Assembly: GCF_036689865.1 (NCBI RefSeq)
Contig: NZ_JBAHUQ010000003.1
Location: 62,001 to 126,000 of the forward strand
Direction: 5' to 3'
Origin: Magnetococcus sp. PR-3
GTDB lineage: Bacteria > Pseudomonadota > Magnetococcia > Magnetococcales > Magnetococcaceae
Length of the DNA: 64,000 nucleotides
Below are positions 47,377-57,359 of the stretch, piece by piece. Position 1 is the first letter of the stretch. Every line of letters begins with the position of its first letter. The translations under genes were made by a program, and so were the position numbers. Under the pieces are notes generated by a model. That model was not told the origin of the DNA. It worked only from the letters and a program-made list of their open reading frames with translations, and did no database searches.

Positions 47377-48303
47377 ATGGCAACCTACCTGATAACCGGT
47401 GGCTGTGGATTTATAGGCTCACATTTAGCCGATGCGTTGTTGGCCCGCGGTGATAATGTGCGTATTTTGGATGATCTTTCCACAGGTAAGCGTGACAATG
47501 TGCAAACAGCTTGTGAGGTGAGTATTGGTGATGTTGCCGATACCGATACGGTCAAACAGGCTATGCAGGGTGTGGATGGGTGTTTTCATCTGGCCGCTGT
47601 GGCTTCTGTAGCACGCTCCAATGAGGATTGGGTCGGTACCCACCGTATTAACCAAACCGGCACGGTTAATGTGCTGGATGCTGCCCGCTATGCCAAAGCA
47701 GGTCGCCCGGTACCGGTGATTTATGCCTCTTCTGCTGCAACCTATGGGGATTGCCGGGATTTACCCATTTGTGAAGAGGCCCCCCGTCAACCCCTAACAG
47801 CTTATGGGGCTGATAAGTTGGGTTCAGAGCTGCATGCCGTTGTTGCCAGTGGTGTGCATGGCGTACCCACCTGTGGTTTCCGCTTTTTCAATGTCTATGG
47901 CCCCCGGCAGGATCCCCACTCCCCCTACTCCGGGGTTATCTCCATCTTCACCAATCGCATGAAAGATGGCGCTGATGTGACAGTATTTGGGGATGGTGGA
48001 CAGACTCGGGATTTTGTTTATGTGGCAGATGTGGTAGCGCACCTGTTGGCCGGCATGCAAAAGGCTGCTGGAGAAGCAAAGGTTTATAACGTTTGCACCG
48101 GAAAAGCGATTACCATCCTGCAACTTGCACAACGTGTTCGGTCACTGCTTGAGAGTCAGGCGACCATTCATCATGGTGAACCCAGGGCTGGGGATATTCG
48201 TGAATCACTTGGTGATCCCCGTCGTGCGACAGAGGAACTTGGGGTCTCAGCCCAAGTTGCGTTGGAAGATGGACTAAAAAAGCTACTGGATAGCTTGAAT
48301 TAA
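47377..48303 (+). CDS. NAD-dependent nucleotide-sugar epimerase/dehydratase
   Basis: 308 residues, extended SDR family. Rossmann motif TGGCGFIGSHLADALL at the start, VASVARS near 73, ASSAATYGD near 115 with the catalytic Ser/Thr, YGADK (about 145) with the Tyr and Lys, and FFNVYGPRQDP near 168. Most like UDP-glucose/UDP-GlcNAc 4-epimerases (GalE/WbpP type); substrate cannot be fixed by reading. Upstream terminator isolates it from the repeat gene; the AsmA gene follows 27 bases downstream and may be co-transcribed. Confidence 0.88.
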   Translation: MATYLITGGCGFIGSHLADALLARGDNVRILDDLSTGKRDNVQTACEVSIGDVADTDTVKQAMQGVDGCFHLAAVASVARSNEDWVGTHRINQTGTVNVLDAARYAKAGRPVPVIYASSAATYGDCRDLPICEEAPRQPLTAYGADKLGSELHAVVASGVHGVPTCGFRFFNVYGPRQDPHSPYSGVISIFTNRMKDGADVTVFGDGGQTRDFVYVADVVAHLLAGMQKAAGEAKVYNVCTGKAITILQLAQRVRSLLESQATIHHGEPRAGDIRESLGDPRRATEELGVSAQVALEDGLKKLLDSLN

Positions 48304-48330
48304 TAAGCCCTCCGTTTAGGGAAAGAAGCG

Positions 48331-50709
48331 ATGAAAAAATTGTTGATTGGCCTAATTGGCCTGATTGTCTTGATCATTGTCGTCCTGTTGGCGATTCCAA
48401 TGTTTGTGGATCCCAACGATCATAAACAGACCATTGCCGAAAAAGTGCGTGAAGCCACTGGACGGGAATTGAGTTTGAACGGAGATCTTAATCTCTCACT
48501 CTTCCCCTGGGCTGGGGTCACCATCGACTCCGCCGCACTGGGTAACCCCATGGGCCTTGGTGATGGCCAGTCCATGGTTAAGCTGAATAAGATCGATGTA
48601 CGGATGAAGCTCATGCCGCTGCTCTCCAAGCAGGTTGAGGTTGACCGCATCATTATTGATGGACTGGAAGCCAACCTGATTCGGGATAAAAACGGGCGGG
48701 ATAACTGGAGCGACTTGGCCGGCGGTGGTCATAAAGATGCTGCTGACGAAGATAAGTCCGGCCATGATGATAAGGATGACCATAAGGATGACCAAGAGCA
48801 TACCGATGCACTGGCCGGTCTTAAGCTGGGTGGGGTGGAGATTACCAACGCTAAAGTCACCTTCCGGGATGAGCAAGGCGACCTTTTGGCCAGCCTGAGC
48901 CCTTTGAATCTGACCACCGGTGCCGTGCGTTTGGGTGAGCCGGTTAATTTAAGCCTGGATGCCAAGGTATCCAAAAGCAGTATCAGTGGAGCAGGTGAAG
49001 CCATTGATGCCGCCATCCAGTTCAGTGGCCAGTTAAAGCCTGGTGCTGATATGCAGTCACTGCTTATGAATGGGATGAAACTGGCCATCGGGACCGTGGC
49101 CAAAGGGCTGCCAGTGACCAAAGTGCAAACCCAATTAAGTGCAGATGTTGCCATTGATCTGGCCAACGGCACAGTGCAGGTTAGCAACAATAAGCTGGCT
49201 GTGGAAGCCACAGGTACCCCAGAACTGGGTATGGAAACCGTACGGGCCGCACTGAGTGGTGCCATCGGCGTTCATTTAGATCCTTTGAAAGTGAATATCT
49301 CTGGAATGGACCTGATGATCCAAGGCAATGGTGAAAAACTGCCTGGCGGTTCCGTGGATATGCGTCTGTCGGCTCATATTGCCACCGATATGGCAGCGGG
49401 TACGGTGGGTGTAAGCCAATTACACCTGGAAGGATTTGGTCAACAACTGAAAGCCACAGGCGGTGTGGATGTTGCCAACCTGAATGGGGATCCCCGTGTG
49501 GCGTGGAACCTAACCCTAGACCCCACCTCCCCCAAAGATCTGATGGCTAAATTGGGTCTACCCCCTCTACAAACCGCTGATCCTAATGTGCTCACCAAGT
49601 TAGCGATGGCTATGCAGGGCAAACTGGATATGGCCAATGGTGGCTCTGCAACCGTTAGCAAGCTGGATCTTACATTGGATGATACCCACTTTACGGGTAA
49701 CCTCTCCGCGCCCCGTTTGGATGGTACCGCAGCACGGTTTAACCTAAAGGGAGATAAACTGGATCTGGACCGCTACATGGTTGCCAGTGACCAAAAGGGT
49801 AAAACAGAGACTGCGGATACACCCTCCACACCCGCAGCCAAAGGGGATGATACGGTTCTTGATCAAGCCACCATCGATCAACTCCGCCAGTTGGATATCA
49901 AAGGCCAAGTGGTCTTGGATAGCTTGAAGGCTGCCAAGGGTCAATTTGAGAAGGTCACCCTTAAAGTAGATGCCGCCAAAGGGTTATTGAAACTCAACCC
50001 CTTCTCAGTCAACCTCTATAAAGGTTCTCTCATGACCACCGGTCAGATTGATGTCCGGGGTAAAACGCCTAAAATGGCCTTTAAAAAGAACCTCAAGGGT
50101 GTCCAGCTTGGTGACATGCTCAAAGAGATGGCCGATGTGGATCTACTGACCGGCCAGGCTGATTTAAAATTGGATACCACCACCGCAGGTACCACCATGT
50201 ATGGCTTGAAGCGCCAGTTAAATGGAAACATTAAGGGTGGTGTCTCTAAAGGAACCTTGCAGGGTTTGAACATTTTAGGACAGATCAAATCGGTCTATGC
50301 CATGGCCACCGGCAAACCAGCCCCACCTGCTGGAACTAAGGACACCTCCTTCAATGATATGATCTTGGATGCCAAAATTGTTCAAGGGGTCATGCGCCAT
50401 GAACGGTTGAAGATTAGCTCCAACGACATGATCATGCAGGGCAAAGGTACCGTGGATATTGCCGATGAGATGCTGGATTACAACATGAACGCCAAGGTGC
50501 GTAATCTGGGCAAAAAGGGTCAGGACCTGACCATTCCGGTTAAGGTTAAAGGCAACTGGAATAGCCCCAGTGTTAAAGTTGATCAAGCCTCTCTGGCCAA
50601 AGCTTTGGCTAAAGATAAAGCCAAAGAGCTGATTGATAAAAAGTTGGGGGACAAAGCGGCACCCGTTAAGCAAATCTTGAAAGGCTTTGGGGTTAAAGGG
50701 CTCTTCTAA
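48331..50709 (+). CDS. AsmA family protein
   Basis: 792 residues. N-terminal TM (about 4-26), then the AsmA-type beginning (PNDHKQTIAEKVREATGR, LSLFPWAGVTI), a His/Asp/Lys-rich low-complexity insert (about 132-155), and a C-terminal AsmA_2-like part (about 560-770, with GQADLKLDTTT and NILGQIKSVYAMA). AsmA-like proteins form periplasmic bridges that move phospholipids to the outer membrane. Acidic-His insert could bind metal ions; unverified. Strong terminator follows. Confidence 0.9.
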   Translation: MKKLLIGLIGLIVLIIVVLLAIPMFVDPNDHKQTIAEKVREATGRELSLNGDLNLSLFPWAGVTIDSAALGNPMGLGDGQSMVKLNKIDVRMKLMPLLSKQVEVDRIIIDGLEANLIRDKNGRDNWSDLAGGGHKDAADEDKSGHDDKDDHKDDQEHTDALAGLKLGGVEITNAKVTFRDEQGDLLASLSPLNLTTGAVRLGEPVNLSLDAKVSKSSISGAGEAIDAAIQFSGQLKPGADMQSLLMNGMKLAIGTVAKGLPVTKVQTQLSADVAIDLANGTVQVSNNKLAVEATGTPELGMETVRAALSGAIGVHLDPLKVNISGMDLMIQGNGEKLPGGSVDMRLSAHIATDMAAGTVGVSQLHLEGFGQQLKATGGVDVANLNGDPRVAWNLTLDPTSPKDLMAKLGLPPLQTADPNVLTKLAMAMQGKLDMANGGSATVSKLDLTLDDTHFTGNLSAPRLDGTAARFNLKGDKLDLDRYMVASDQKGKTETADTPSTPAAKGDDTVLDQATIDQLRQLDIKGQVVLDSLKAAKGQFEKVTLKVDAAKGLLKLNPFSVNLYKGSLMTTGQIDVRGKTPKMAFKKNLKGVQLGDMLKEMADVDLLTGQADLKLDTTTAGTTMYGLKRQLNGNIKGGVSKGTLQGLNILGQIKSVYAMATGKPAPPAGTKDTSFNDMILDAKIVQGVMRHERLKISSNDMIMQGKGTVDIADEMLDYNMNAKVRNLGKKGQDLTIPVKVKGNWNSPSVKVDQASLAKALAKDKAKELIDKKLGDKAAPVKQILKGFGVKGLF

Positions 50710-50739
50710 TCCTCAAATACTTGAGCAAGCTGATACAAG

Positions 50740-50767
50740 GCCGGTGCAGATGCACCGGCTTTTTTTT
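50740..50767 (+). terminator. Intrinsic terminator after the AsmA gene
   Basis: GCCGGTGCA (50740-50748), GA loop, TGCACCGGC (50751-50759), then eight T residues. Confidence 0.95.
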
Positions 50768-50881
50768 GGTGTTTGCCCCGTGACCTATTGGGCGATGAGT
50801 GTAATAGTAGGAGATCCTGCAACAGATCTTAATCTAAGCCAGGAATAAACTTGTGTAACGGTCTGTTTTTTAACCTTCTAC

Positions 50882-52084
50882 ATGTATGTTGATGGTGAAA
50901 TGACGTTCTCCTTTCTTGTTGAGTGGGCACCCTGGATTGCACTGGGGCTGATTCTATTTGGAATCGGCTACCGGGTGGGTCAGCATGCTCCTGTGGAAGA
51001 TCCTGAGGAGATCGCACGACGCCGGGATGCCGCCTTTACCTACCGTGGTTTAAATTTCCTCTTAAACGATGAGCCGGATAAAGCGATTGAGGCTTTTAGT
51101 CAGGCTGTTCGTGTTAATTCTGAAACCGTGGAAGTGTACCTCTCCTTAGCCAACCTGTTTTTAAAACAGGGGGAGCTAGGTCGGGCCATTCGCATGCACC
51201 AAAACCTGCTGGAACGCCCTAACCTAAGCCGGGAGACCCGCATTGCGGCTCTATATGGTTTGGGTGAGGATTATCGCAAGAGTGGTTTTGTAGATCGTGC
51301 GATCCATAGCTACCATCAAACATTGGAAGAAGATCCAGGGCATTTAAAAGCTTTGAGTGCTTTGATGAATTTGCATGAAAACGAAAATCGATGGGATAAA
51401 GCACTAGAGATTTTAGAACGTCTGCAAAAGGTTACTGGTGATCCTGACCCAAGACGGGATGCCCATTTACGGGTCCAGATCGGGCGGGAGCAGCTACGCC
51501 ATGATGTGGCCCCCCCCTCCCCCGATGAAGCCACCCGAAATTTAGAACAGGCCATTGAATCCCACCCCGGTTGCGTAGAGGCCCGCCGTATTATGGCGGA
51601 GAAAGCCTTAAAGGATGGGAACCCTGAACAGGCGGTTACTCTCCTTAAGGAGCTGCGTCATACACGGCCTGGCCATATGTTTCTACTGGTGGATGTTCTA
51701 CGACGTTCCTACGATGCTCTGGAAGATCTAAGTGGTTTTGAATCCTGTATGGATGAAGCCGCCCATGCACAGAGTGCTTCACCACAACTGATCGTCCAGT
51801 GGAGTATTTGGTTGGAGGCTGAGCAACGGTTGGAAGATGTCGACACCTTAATGAAGATGGGTCTTGAACGCCGTGGGGATTCCGCCGTTTTAGCACGATG
51901 GTATGTGGCCTTTTTGGTGCGTCAGGGCCAGTTTGAACAGGCTTTGGAAGTGGCCCAACAGAGTTTGGATGGCATGGTTGGTCGGCAACCCAACTTTCGT
52001 TGCACCCACTGTGGGTTTGAGAGCCATGAGATCTATTGGAAGTGCCCCCAGTGTCACCAATGGGATGAGATGGAGCCCCTTTAA
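50882..52084 (+). CDS. lapB: Lipopolysaccharide assembly protein LapB (YciM)
   Basis: 400 residues (start at 50882 or the in-frame ATG at 50900; neither has a good ribosome site). N-terminal TM (about 12-30 with ALGLILFGIGYRVGQ), about nine TPR units, and a C-terminal rubredoxin-like zinc module with CTHCGF and CPQC, the LapB signature. In E. coli LapB works with FtsH to control LpxC and so LPS amount. In many proteobacteria lapB follows rpsA-ihfB-lapA; here it stands about 19 kb from rpsA and lacks lapA. Confidence 0.92.
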   Translation: MYVDGEMTFSFLVEWAPWIALGLILFGIGYRVGQHAPVEDPEEIARRRDAAFTYRGLNFLLNDEPDKAIEAFSQAVRVNSETVEVYLSLANLFLKQGELGRAIRMHQNLLERPNLSRETRIAALYGLGEDYRKSGFVDRAIHSYHQTLEEDPGHLKALSALMNLHENENRWDKALEILERLQKVTGDPDPRRDAHLRVQIGREQLRHDVAPPSPDEATRNLEQAIESHPGCVEARRIMAEKALKDGNPEQAVTLLKELRHTRPGHMFLLVDVLRRSYDALEDLSGFESCMDEAAHAQSASPQLIVQWSIWLEAEQRLEDVDTLMKMGLERRGDSAVLARWYVAFLVRQGQFEQALEVAQQSLDGMVGRQPNFRCTHCGFESHEIYWKCPQCHQWDEMEPL

Positions 52085-52411
52085 GGATCTTCACTGGATC
52101 TCATGGAACCATAAGATCTGTGCCATACATAGGGTCAAGTGGGCCAGTAGGGCATGGGTTAAAACCACTCAGAACGGTTTATCATCACCTAGCGTAATCA
52201 AAGCGTTTGCTGTTGCCAAGCCACCAAGCATTCCTGTTAAAGCAGCTTGGCACCAGGTCCAACCGCCCATTTCAACACCTGTTTTGGCCACTTGGGATGG
52301 ACCGGAATGGGTGAAGCACATGGCATATAGGATGGTTCATTTCCATCGGTGATACGCACACCTGTTATTGCGTCGGTAAGCTGGGACAACAACACACACG
52401 GACGTTACACC
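52085..52411. other. Intergenic region between lapB and spmAB
   Basis: About 330 bases. No gene, terminator or promoter stands out; open frames here are continuations of alternative frames of lapB. Confidence 0.35.
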
Positions 52412-53695
52412 ATGAATGGAATTTTTATTGCCCTGGTCTTTATTGCATTTGGCATGGCGGCCTTTAACACCCTGACGGGTGATACCACAGCCATGCAACA
52501 GCTCTCCACCGCCATGGTGGATGCCGCCAAAGGATCGGTGGAACTGGCCTTGGGTCTGGTTGGTGTCATGGCCCTCTTTTTAGGATTGATGAAGATTGTG
52601 GAAAAAGGGGGGTTACTGACCCTACTGGCCAAGCTGATTCGTCCCTTAATGATTCGCCTGTTTCCTGAGGTCCCAGCGGACCATCCTGCCATGGGCGCCA
52701 TGATCCTTAACCTTTCAGCCAATGCCCTTGGCTTAGGTAATGCGGCGACCCCCTTTGGTATCCGTGCCATGCAAGCCCTGGATAGTCTTAACCCCCATAA
52801 GGGAACAGCCACCAACAGTATGGCCCTGTTTCTGGCCATTAATACCAGCTCGGTAACCCTGCTCCCAACCGGTGTGATTACCCTTAGAGCGGCAGCCGGT
52901 AGTATGGACCCTGCTGCTATTCTACCCACCACCTTATTTGCCACCATTTGTTCAACAACCGTGGCCATTTTAGCTGCGCGTTCGTATCAACGGTTCTTCC
53001 CCGCACCCTCGGTTACTTCACAAACGTCTGAAAATACATCTATAGATCATTCTTTAAGTGATGAACAAAAGGATATTTTGCAAAAGACCGCCTCTGGTAG
53101 CTCTGCCATGGCCTCCTACCTCTTTTTGGCGGTTATCCTCTGTCTGGTTCCTGTAACCATTCTCTATGGAAAAGCCATCTCCCCCTGGGTTATGCCTGGT
53201 TTGATGGTCGCCATGCTCAGTTTTGGTCTGTTCCGTGGTGTTAAAGTGTACGAAGCTTTTGTAGAAGGGGCCAAAGAGGGTTTTGATGTTGCGCTGAAAA
53301 TTATCCCTTATCTGGTTGCCATTTTGGTGGCTGTTGGTATGTTCCGGGCCAGTGGTGCTATGGATCTGTTAATTGGCCTACTCTCCCCCTTTACCAGTTG
53401 GATTGGGTTACCGGCTGAAGCCCTACCCATGGCTCTGTTACGCCCACTCTCAGGCTCAGGTGCCTATGGTATTGTGGCGGATACCATTCAAAACCCTGCC
53501 ATTGGGCCTGACGGCTATGTGGGTATGCTGGTTAGTACCTTGCAAGGTTCTACAGAAACCACCTTTTATGTCCTGGCCGTCTATTTTGGTGCCGTACAGG
53601 TTAAGCGGGTACGCCATGCGTTAGCGACCGCTTTAACCGCTGATCTGGCGGGTATTTTAGCGGCCGTCTTTATTTGCAGTATCCTGTTTGCTTAA
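52412..53695 (+). CDS. Fused SpmA-SpmB nucleoside-recognition (Gate) membrane protein
   Basis: 427 residues from the ATG at 52412. First half resembles SpmA (MNGIFIALVFIAFGMAAF, ILNLSANALGLGNAATPFG), second half SpmB (about 240-427, with VYEAFVEGAKEGFDVALKIIPYL and GADT-like GIVADTIQNP). Each half has several TM helices of the Gate family. In Bacillus the two are separate spore maturation proteins; Gram-negative bacteria often carry the fused form, with unknown transport function. No sporulation gene is near. Confidence 0.88.
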   Translation: MNGIFIALVFIAFGMAAFNTLTGDTTAMQQLSTAMVDAAKGSVELALGLVGVMALFLGLMKIVEKGGLLTLLAKLIRPLMIRLFPEVPADHPAMGAMILNLSANALGLGNAATPFGIRAMQALDSLNPHKGTATNSMALFLAINTSSVTLLPTGVITLRAAAGSMDPAAILPTTLFATICSTTVAILAARSYQRFFPAPSVTSQTSENTSIDHSLSDEQKDILQKTASGSSAMASYLFLAVILCLVPVTILYGKAISPWVMPGLMVAMLSFGLFRGVKVYEAFVEGAKEGFDVALKIIPYLVAILVAVGMFRASGAMDLLIGLLSPFTSWIGLPAEALPMALLRPLSGSGAYGIVADTIQNPAIGPDGYVGMLVSTLQGSTETTFYVLAVYFGAVQVKRVRHALATALTADLAGILAAVFICSILFA

Positions 53696-53894
53696 GGGCG
53701 CGAAAAACCCGTGTAGGCCACCGACAAGATACGCCACCGGTGACGGCTCGGTACCCTCTTTCCTAATTTACCAAGGGGGGAATGGTGACCATGTAGATGG
53801 ATTGTGCAGGGCTCGGTTGCACCTGTATGCCCGTTTGATCGTATGATTGTACGGCATTCACCCTTATTGGGATGAAGGTTGAGCCATAACTGAC

Positions 53895-54283
53895 ATGATT
53901 GAGACGCCATTCACCCCAAGCTGCAACGGGTTATTGCCTACTTTGTGGGGGATGTGGATGGCACACAACGGCTGGATTGGCATTTGACGTTGGCAGAAAA
54001 CCCCATCTATCATTCCAACTTCTCCGGTATTGGTGACATGTGCCAAGCCAATATGTGTGCCACACCTCAGCAGATAGCTTAGTTGGATCAACTCAACAAA
54101 GAGCGGACGATTGTGACAGGCCGTTGGGCTCTATTGGTCTTTTCACCCCGTGAAGCTGCCCTGACTGCACACTATGAAGCGCTCAAAGGCAACCGTCATC
54201 CCATGCACAATTTTTCAACTCTTGAAGCCGCTGAACCGTTCCTGAATATGGATCTCAGTCCTTATATTCCACACACCACCTAA
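53895..54283 (+). pseudogene. Broken STAS/SpoIIAA-like small gene (frameshift and nonsense)
   Basis: An ATG at 53895 gives MIET and then loses the frame; from 53909 another frame continues (HPKLQRVIAYFVGDVDG), is interrupted by TAG at 54080-54082 and goes on in the same frame to 54283 (TIVTGRWALLVFSPREAA). Joined, this gives about 128 residues with the rhythm of a small STAS/SpoIIAA-like protein. The TAG stands where a CAG would fit, so one point mutation and one frameshift explain the break. A sequencing error is an alternative for either lesion. Confidence 0.5.
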
Positions 54284-54442
54284 AAATATTTTTCACGAAT
54301 CACCTGATATCAATAACTTGCGTATATATAAAATGACATACGTATACAAAAAGAAGACAATACGTTACAAATAATCATGTAGGAAGTACGGTTTTTATAC
54401 GGTAAACCGTTGGTCAGACCTTCAGCACCATATGTGGATACC

Positions 54443-54853
54443 ATGTCATCCGTTACGTTAAGTAAATATCTCTTGATGGAAAAGCAGATTGAAGTTCCTA
54501 AGGAACGTCGAACACCCCGAGATGGTTTTTCGGGTGGGCGCCGGGAAAAACCCCGCTTTGTCTGTAGTGATAAGATGACCATTCACCTGGATGGTGAAGA
54601 ACAGATCATGGTAACCGAGGTCGAGAACATCAGCTTCTCTGGCGTGCCAGACCCTATTGCTGATGGTATCTTTATCCCCTTTGAAACCATCCCCCCCCAG
54701 TTTCAACTGGGTAAGCGCGGCACCATTGAAATGACCCTGGCGGATGTGGACTTTATCTGTCCATGTGAAGTGGTGCGTCTACGGGAAACAGGTGTTGCGC
54801 TACGCCTGCTCAAACAAAAACACAAAAAACTGAACCATGATCTAACCGCTTAA
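54443..54853 (+). CDS. PilZ-domain (c-di-GMP receptor) protein
   Basis: 136 residues from the ATG at 54443 (ATG at 54476 is also possible). The PilZ binding motif is complete: RxxxR in REKPRF (about residue 35) and NxSxxG in ENISFSG (about 66), followed by a short beta barrel ending GVALRLL. It should bind c-di-GMP, as produced by GGDEF proteins such as the one at the left end. No other domain is present, so it acts on an unknown partner. Confidence 0.8.
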   Translation: MSSVTLSKYLLMEKQIEVPKERRTPRDGFSGGRREKPRFVCSDKMTIHLDGEEQIMVTEVENISFSGVPDPIADGIFIPFETIPPQFQLGKRGTIEMTLADVDFICPCEVVRLRETGVALRLLKQKHKKLNHDLTA

Positions 54854-55418
54854 CCAGCTAGACCATGTCATCCATTGTGTCTTTTACAACCCTTAGGATC
54901 TCTTTTTTACTCGGGTTGAGTGGCATGCAGGGGTATACGGTTGTGCAGATAGGTGGATAGATCTGCAGGATCACCAACCCCATACATGATTGACCCATGG
55001 GTAGCGTATGGCAACGCCATGGTCAGCTCTCTCTAAATGGGTGTACCTATTTGGCCCATGGCACGTGACCTTATGAGGGTGGTGGCAGACGCTACCTTTC
55101 ATCCACCCCCAAGTCCTAACCCCATTGGCGTAACCCTGAGATCATACAAAGCCATGATCTCTGAGCCATGGGTATGCCCAAACCCACCGGCGAGACAAGA
55201 CCCATACAAGGTTGCGATCACCCAAAAATCTCCCATCAACACCACAGACTTTGATCACCATACAGATCTGTGGAGGTCAGGTGAGACTGAAGCCGCCATG
55301 GGGTGTCGCAAGGCCTCGATCACGCAGAGACACACCATCACTAAGTTGGGGGCTCCCCTCAAACGGATTGAGCATCGGGTACCCCCTTGGAGGGGTGCTT
55401 CATGATGCCCAGATGGGG
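54854..55418. other. Gene-poor region
   Basis: About 565 bases. Plus-strand frames exist (for example 55037-55405), but they have no recognisable content, poor starts and many rare-looking residues; I do not call them. Confidence 0.4.
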
Positions 55419-55694
55419 TTATTCCCAATCGTCTTCAAAAGCATCTGCTGGTGGAAAAAGATCCTCATCATCAAACCAGTTGTCAGGACTGTGGCTCATG
55501 ATTTCACAATCCACGCCTGAAACCCGCGCAGCTTCATCATACAACTTGGCAACAATGCGATCCAAACGACGCATTTCAGCATCTTCCAGTTGACCATTGT
55601 TGGCCATTTCCTGAAGCTGAATTAAAGTTGGATCGTTCAGTTGTGCAAAGATTTCACGACGCGCCATGGCATCGACAGTAAAGTCCTGGTGCAT
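55419..55694 (-). CDS. Small acidic protein, unknown
   Basis: 91 residues from the ATG at 55694, with GGGGA nine bases ahead; a longer frame to 55766 lacks such a site. Helical first part (ARREIFAQLNDPTLIQLQEM, MRRLDRIVAKLYDEAARV) and a very acidic C-terminal tail (WFDDEDLFPPADAFEDDWE). No family recognised. Tail resembles those of small regulatory or DNA-mimic proteins, but this is only a composition note. Confidence 0.6.
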   Translation of the reverse strand: MHQDFTVDAMARREIFAQLNDPTLIQLQEMANNGQLEDAEMRRLDRIVAKLYDEAARVSGVDCEIMSHSPDNWFDDEDLFPPADAFEDDWE

Positions 55695-56488
55695 AATTTC
55701 ATCCCCTCGTGCAAAGCGGAAATTTAAGCGAACACCAGACAAGAGAACAAAAAGCGGGCCAATCAATAAATAGCGCTTATGCTACTGTTTTAATTGGATA
55801 TTTTATAGATACGAGAGAACTTGGTCATGCGGCAGCAACTGCCAGATAGGAAAAAAGAGACACCGCCAACTGGGAAAAAAGGGAACGGACGGTGCGGTGA
55901 GGAAGCGGCGGAAACCGCACCGTCCGTAATATGACCTCATGCCATCTGGTTCCTTAAACAGAACCAGCGGAGAAACGATTGAGGCACGAGATCCATCAAC
56001 AGACTCATTTCGTCAACCTTGCAGCTGACCCCCACAATCCATGGGTCTGTCTGATGCCATGGCTGGTCTTGGACCATCCAGTGGTAGTTGGGTACATCCT
56101 TCCTGGATATACCTTGGCCTTCCTTGGCCTAAGCACCGTAGTGCCCGGGGAATCCTCCCCTTGTATGACAACGTTCTACCTAAGCAGCGGGTGGGAATCC
56201 TTTCCCGATCCATCCTTGGACCATGCCCTATGGCGTTCCTTCTGCCACATTGGTCTGCTTAAGCGAGTCCGCCGTCTAAAATCCGATAGCTACTTTTCGA
56301 CCCTTTACGCTGATAGGTCGGCAATTGTGCGCCCGCTAGCCATTTATGCAGATCTTTTTTGGTCAACATAATCAAAGTCTGCGTTGCTGCGTTTTTCTCT
56401 GCATCTTGTGCATGATTGGGTATGGGGGACATCACACGCCTCCTTGGCCGAAGATCACGTGTTATGGTGATCTCACGCTTGCCATCTC
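55695..56488. other. Gene-poor region with a strong inverted repeat
   Basis: About 790 bases. Apart from the inverted repeat at 55885-55927 I see no supported gene. The frame at 55979-56371 gives a Trp/Pro/Ser-rich unlikely protein and is not called. Confidence 0.4.
55885..55927. repeat. Perfect 14-bp inverted repeat
   Basis: ACGGACGGTGCGGT (55885-55898) and ACCGCACCGTCCGT (55914-55927) around a 15-base loop. Very GC-rich stem in an otherwise average region. No T-run on either side, so not a normal terminator; a protein-binding palindrome, a stable RNA hairpin or a relic of a mobile element are open options. Confidence 0.8.
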
Positions 56489-56698
56489 CTAATCCGTGGA
56501 GAATGGACTTTTAAGTTTTGGATGACCAAATGCATCCGGCAAACCCTGATCGGCATCGCTTAGCATCTCCGGTAACTGTGCGCCGGAAATCAATGGTTGT
56601 TCACAAGGTTCTGAGATGGCATCTAAATAATCTTCGTATTGAAACAGATCCTTTTCTACTTCACTGGTCCATTCCATACGCTTTGCACGATTAACCAT
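56489..56698 (-). CDS. Small hypothetical protein
   Basis: 69 residues from the ATG at 56698 (a GTG three codons earlier is an alternative; GGAAAGG lies just upstream). Soluble, acidic middle part (EVEKDLFQYEDYLDAISEPCEQ). No family recognised. Called because the start region and composition look natural; it could be spurious. Confidence 0.4.
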   Translation of the reverse strand: MVNRAKRMEWTSEVEKDLFQYEDYLDAISEPCEQPLISGAQLPEMLSDADQGLPDAFGHPKLKSPFSTD

Positions 56699-56996
56699 CT
56701 TAAACACACCTTTCCAACCTGCCTTTGATCAAGGCCATCCTACTACCTGGATCCAAACAGCATCCTGCTGTAAAAATCCTTAACCTTACCCCCTATACAG
56801 CACCATTTGTGCCATATATGAATAAAGCATTATTTACAATATGTTATGAGTATTTGCAGCAGACTTCACCCTGATTGCCAGGGCTCAGGTGTCGGTGTTA
56901 TGACACCATAAAAGTAGGTGAGAGGTATAAAGCAAACCCCAGACCATAATCCGTATTTTTTAAGCAGAAAGCTGTGGATCAAAAAAAGCCCAATGG

Positions 56997-57359
56997 TTAG
57001 GCCATGACCCGCCCACCACGCATCTCTTTAATGGGGGCATGGATATCGGTTTCAGCAGTATGGCTTGCATGACGAATGGGATACAGGCGATGAAAATTGG
57101 CGATTTTTAAAGTGTGGAACACACTGTCGGAAGGATCACATAGGATAACATTTTGAAACCCCTGGGCATGATCGCGCAGCTGCAGCAAAGAGGCCAGCCC
57201 AGAACTGTCAATATAGGGCATTTTTTCCATATGGAACATCATAGGCTCACCTTGTGGTTGAGCCTCAATGGCCTTAAGAAAAGGGATTTGGCTTTTTGCA
57301 TTGAGCGCTTCATCCATATGAATATGGATTTCACCCTTTTCGCTCCATACTTTGATCAT
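56997..57359 (-). CDS. STAS-domain protein (anti-sigma factor antagonist type)
   Basis: 120 residues. The STAS core is clear: an N-terminal strand pair, MPYIDSSGLASLLQL (about 47-61) with the Ser that is phosphorylated in SpoIIAA-type proteins, and a later VILCDPSDSVFHTLKIANF. Stand-alone STAS proteins act in partner-switching with an anti-sigma or kinase; no such partner gene is in the window. Lies about 250 bases downstream of the FkbH operon and is likely separate. Confidence 0.85.
   Translation of the reverse strand: MIKVWSEKGEIHIHMDEALNAKSQIPFLKAIEAQPQGEPMMFHMEKMPYIDSSGLASLLQLRDHAQGFQNVILCDPSDSVFHTLKIANFHRLYPIRHASHTAETDIHAPIKEMRGGRVMA

Noticed and set aside
55037-55405. Plus-strand 122-codon frame
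   Set aside because: Composition (many Pro, Arg, Trp, Met) and lack of motifs look random; no ribosome site.
55979-56371. Plus-strand 130-codon frame
   Set aside because: No recognisable domain, unlikely composition and no good start; it starts just after the inverted repeat, probably by chance.
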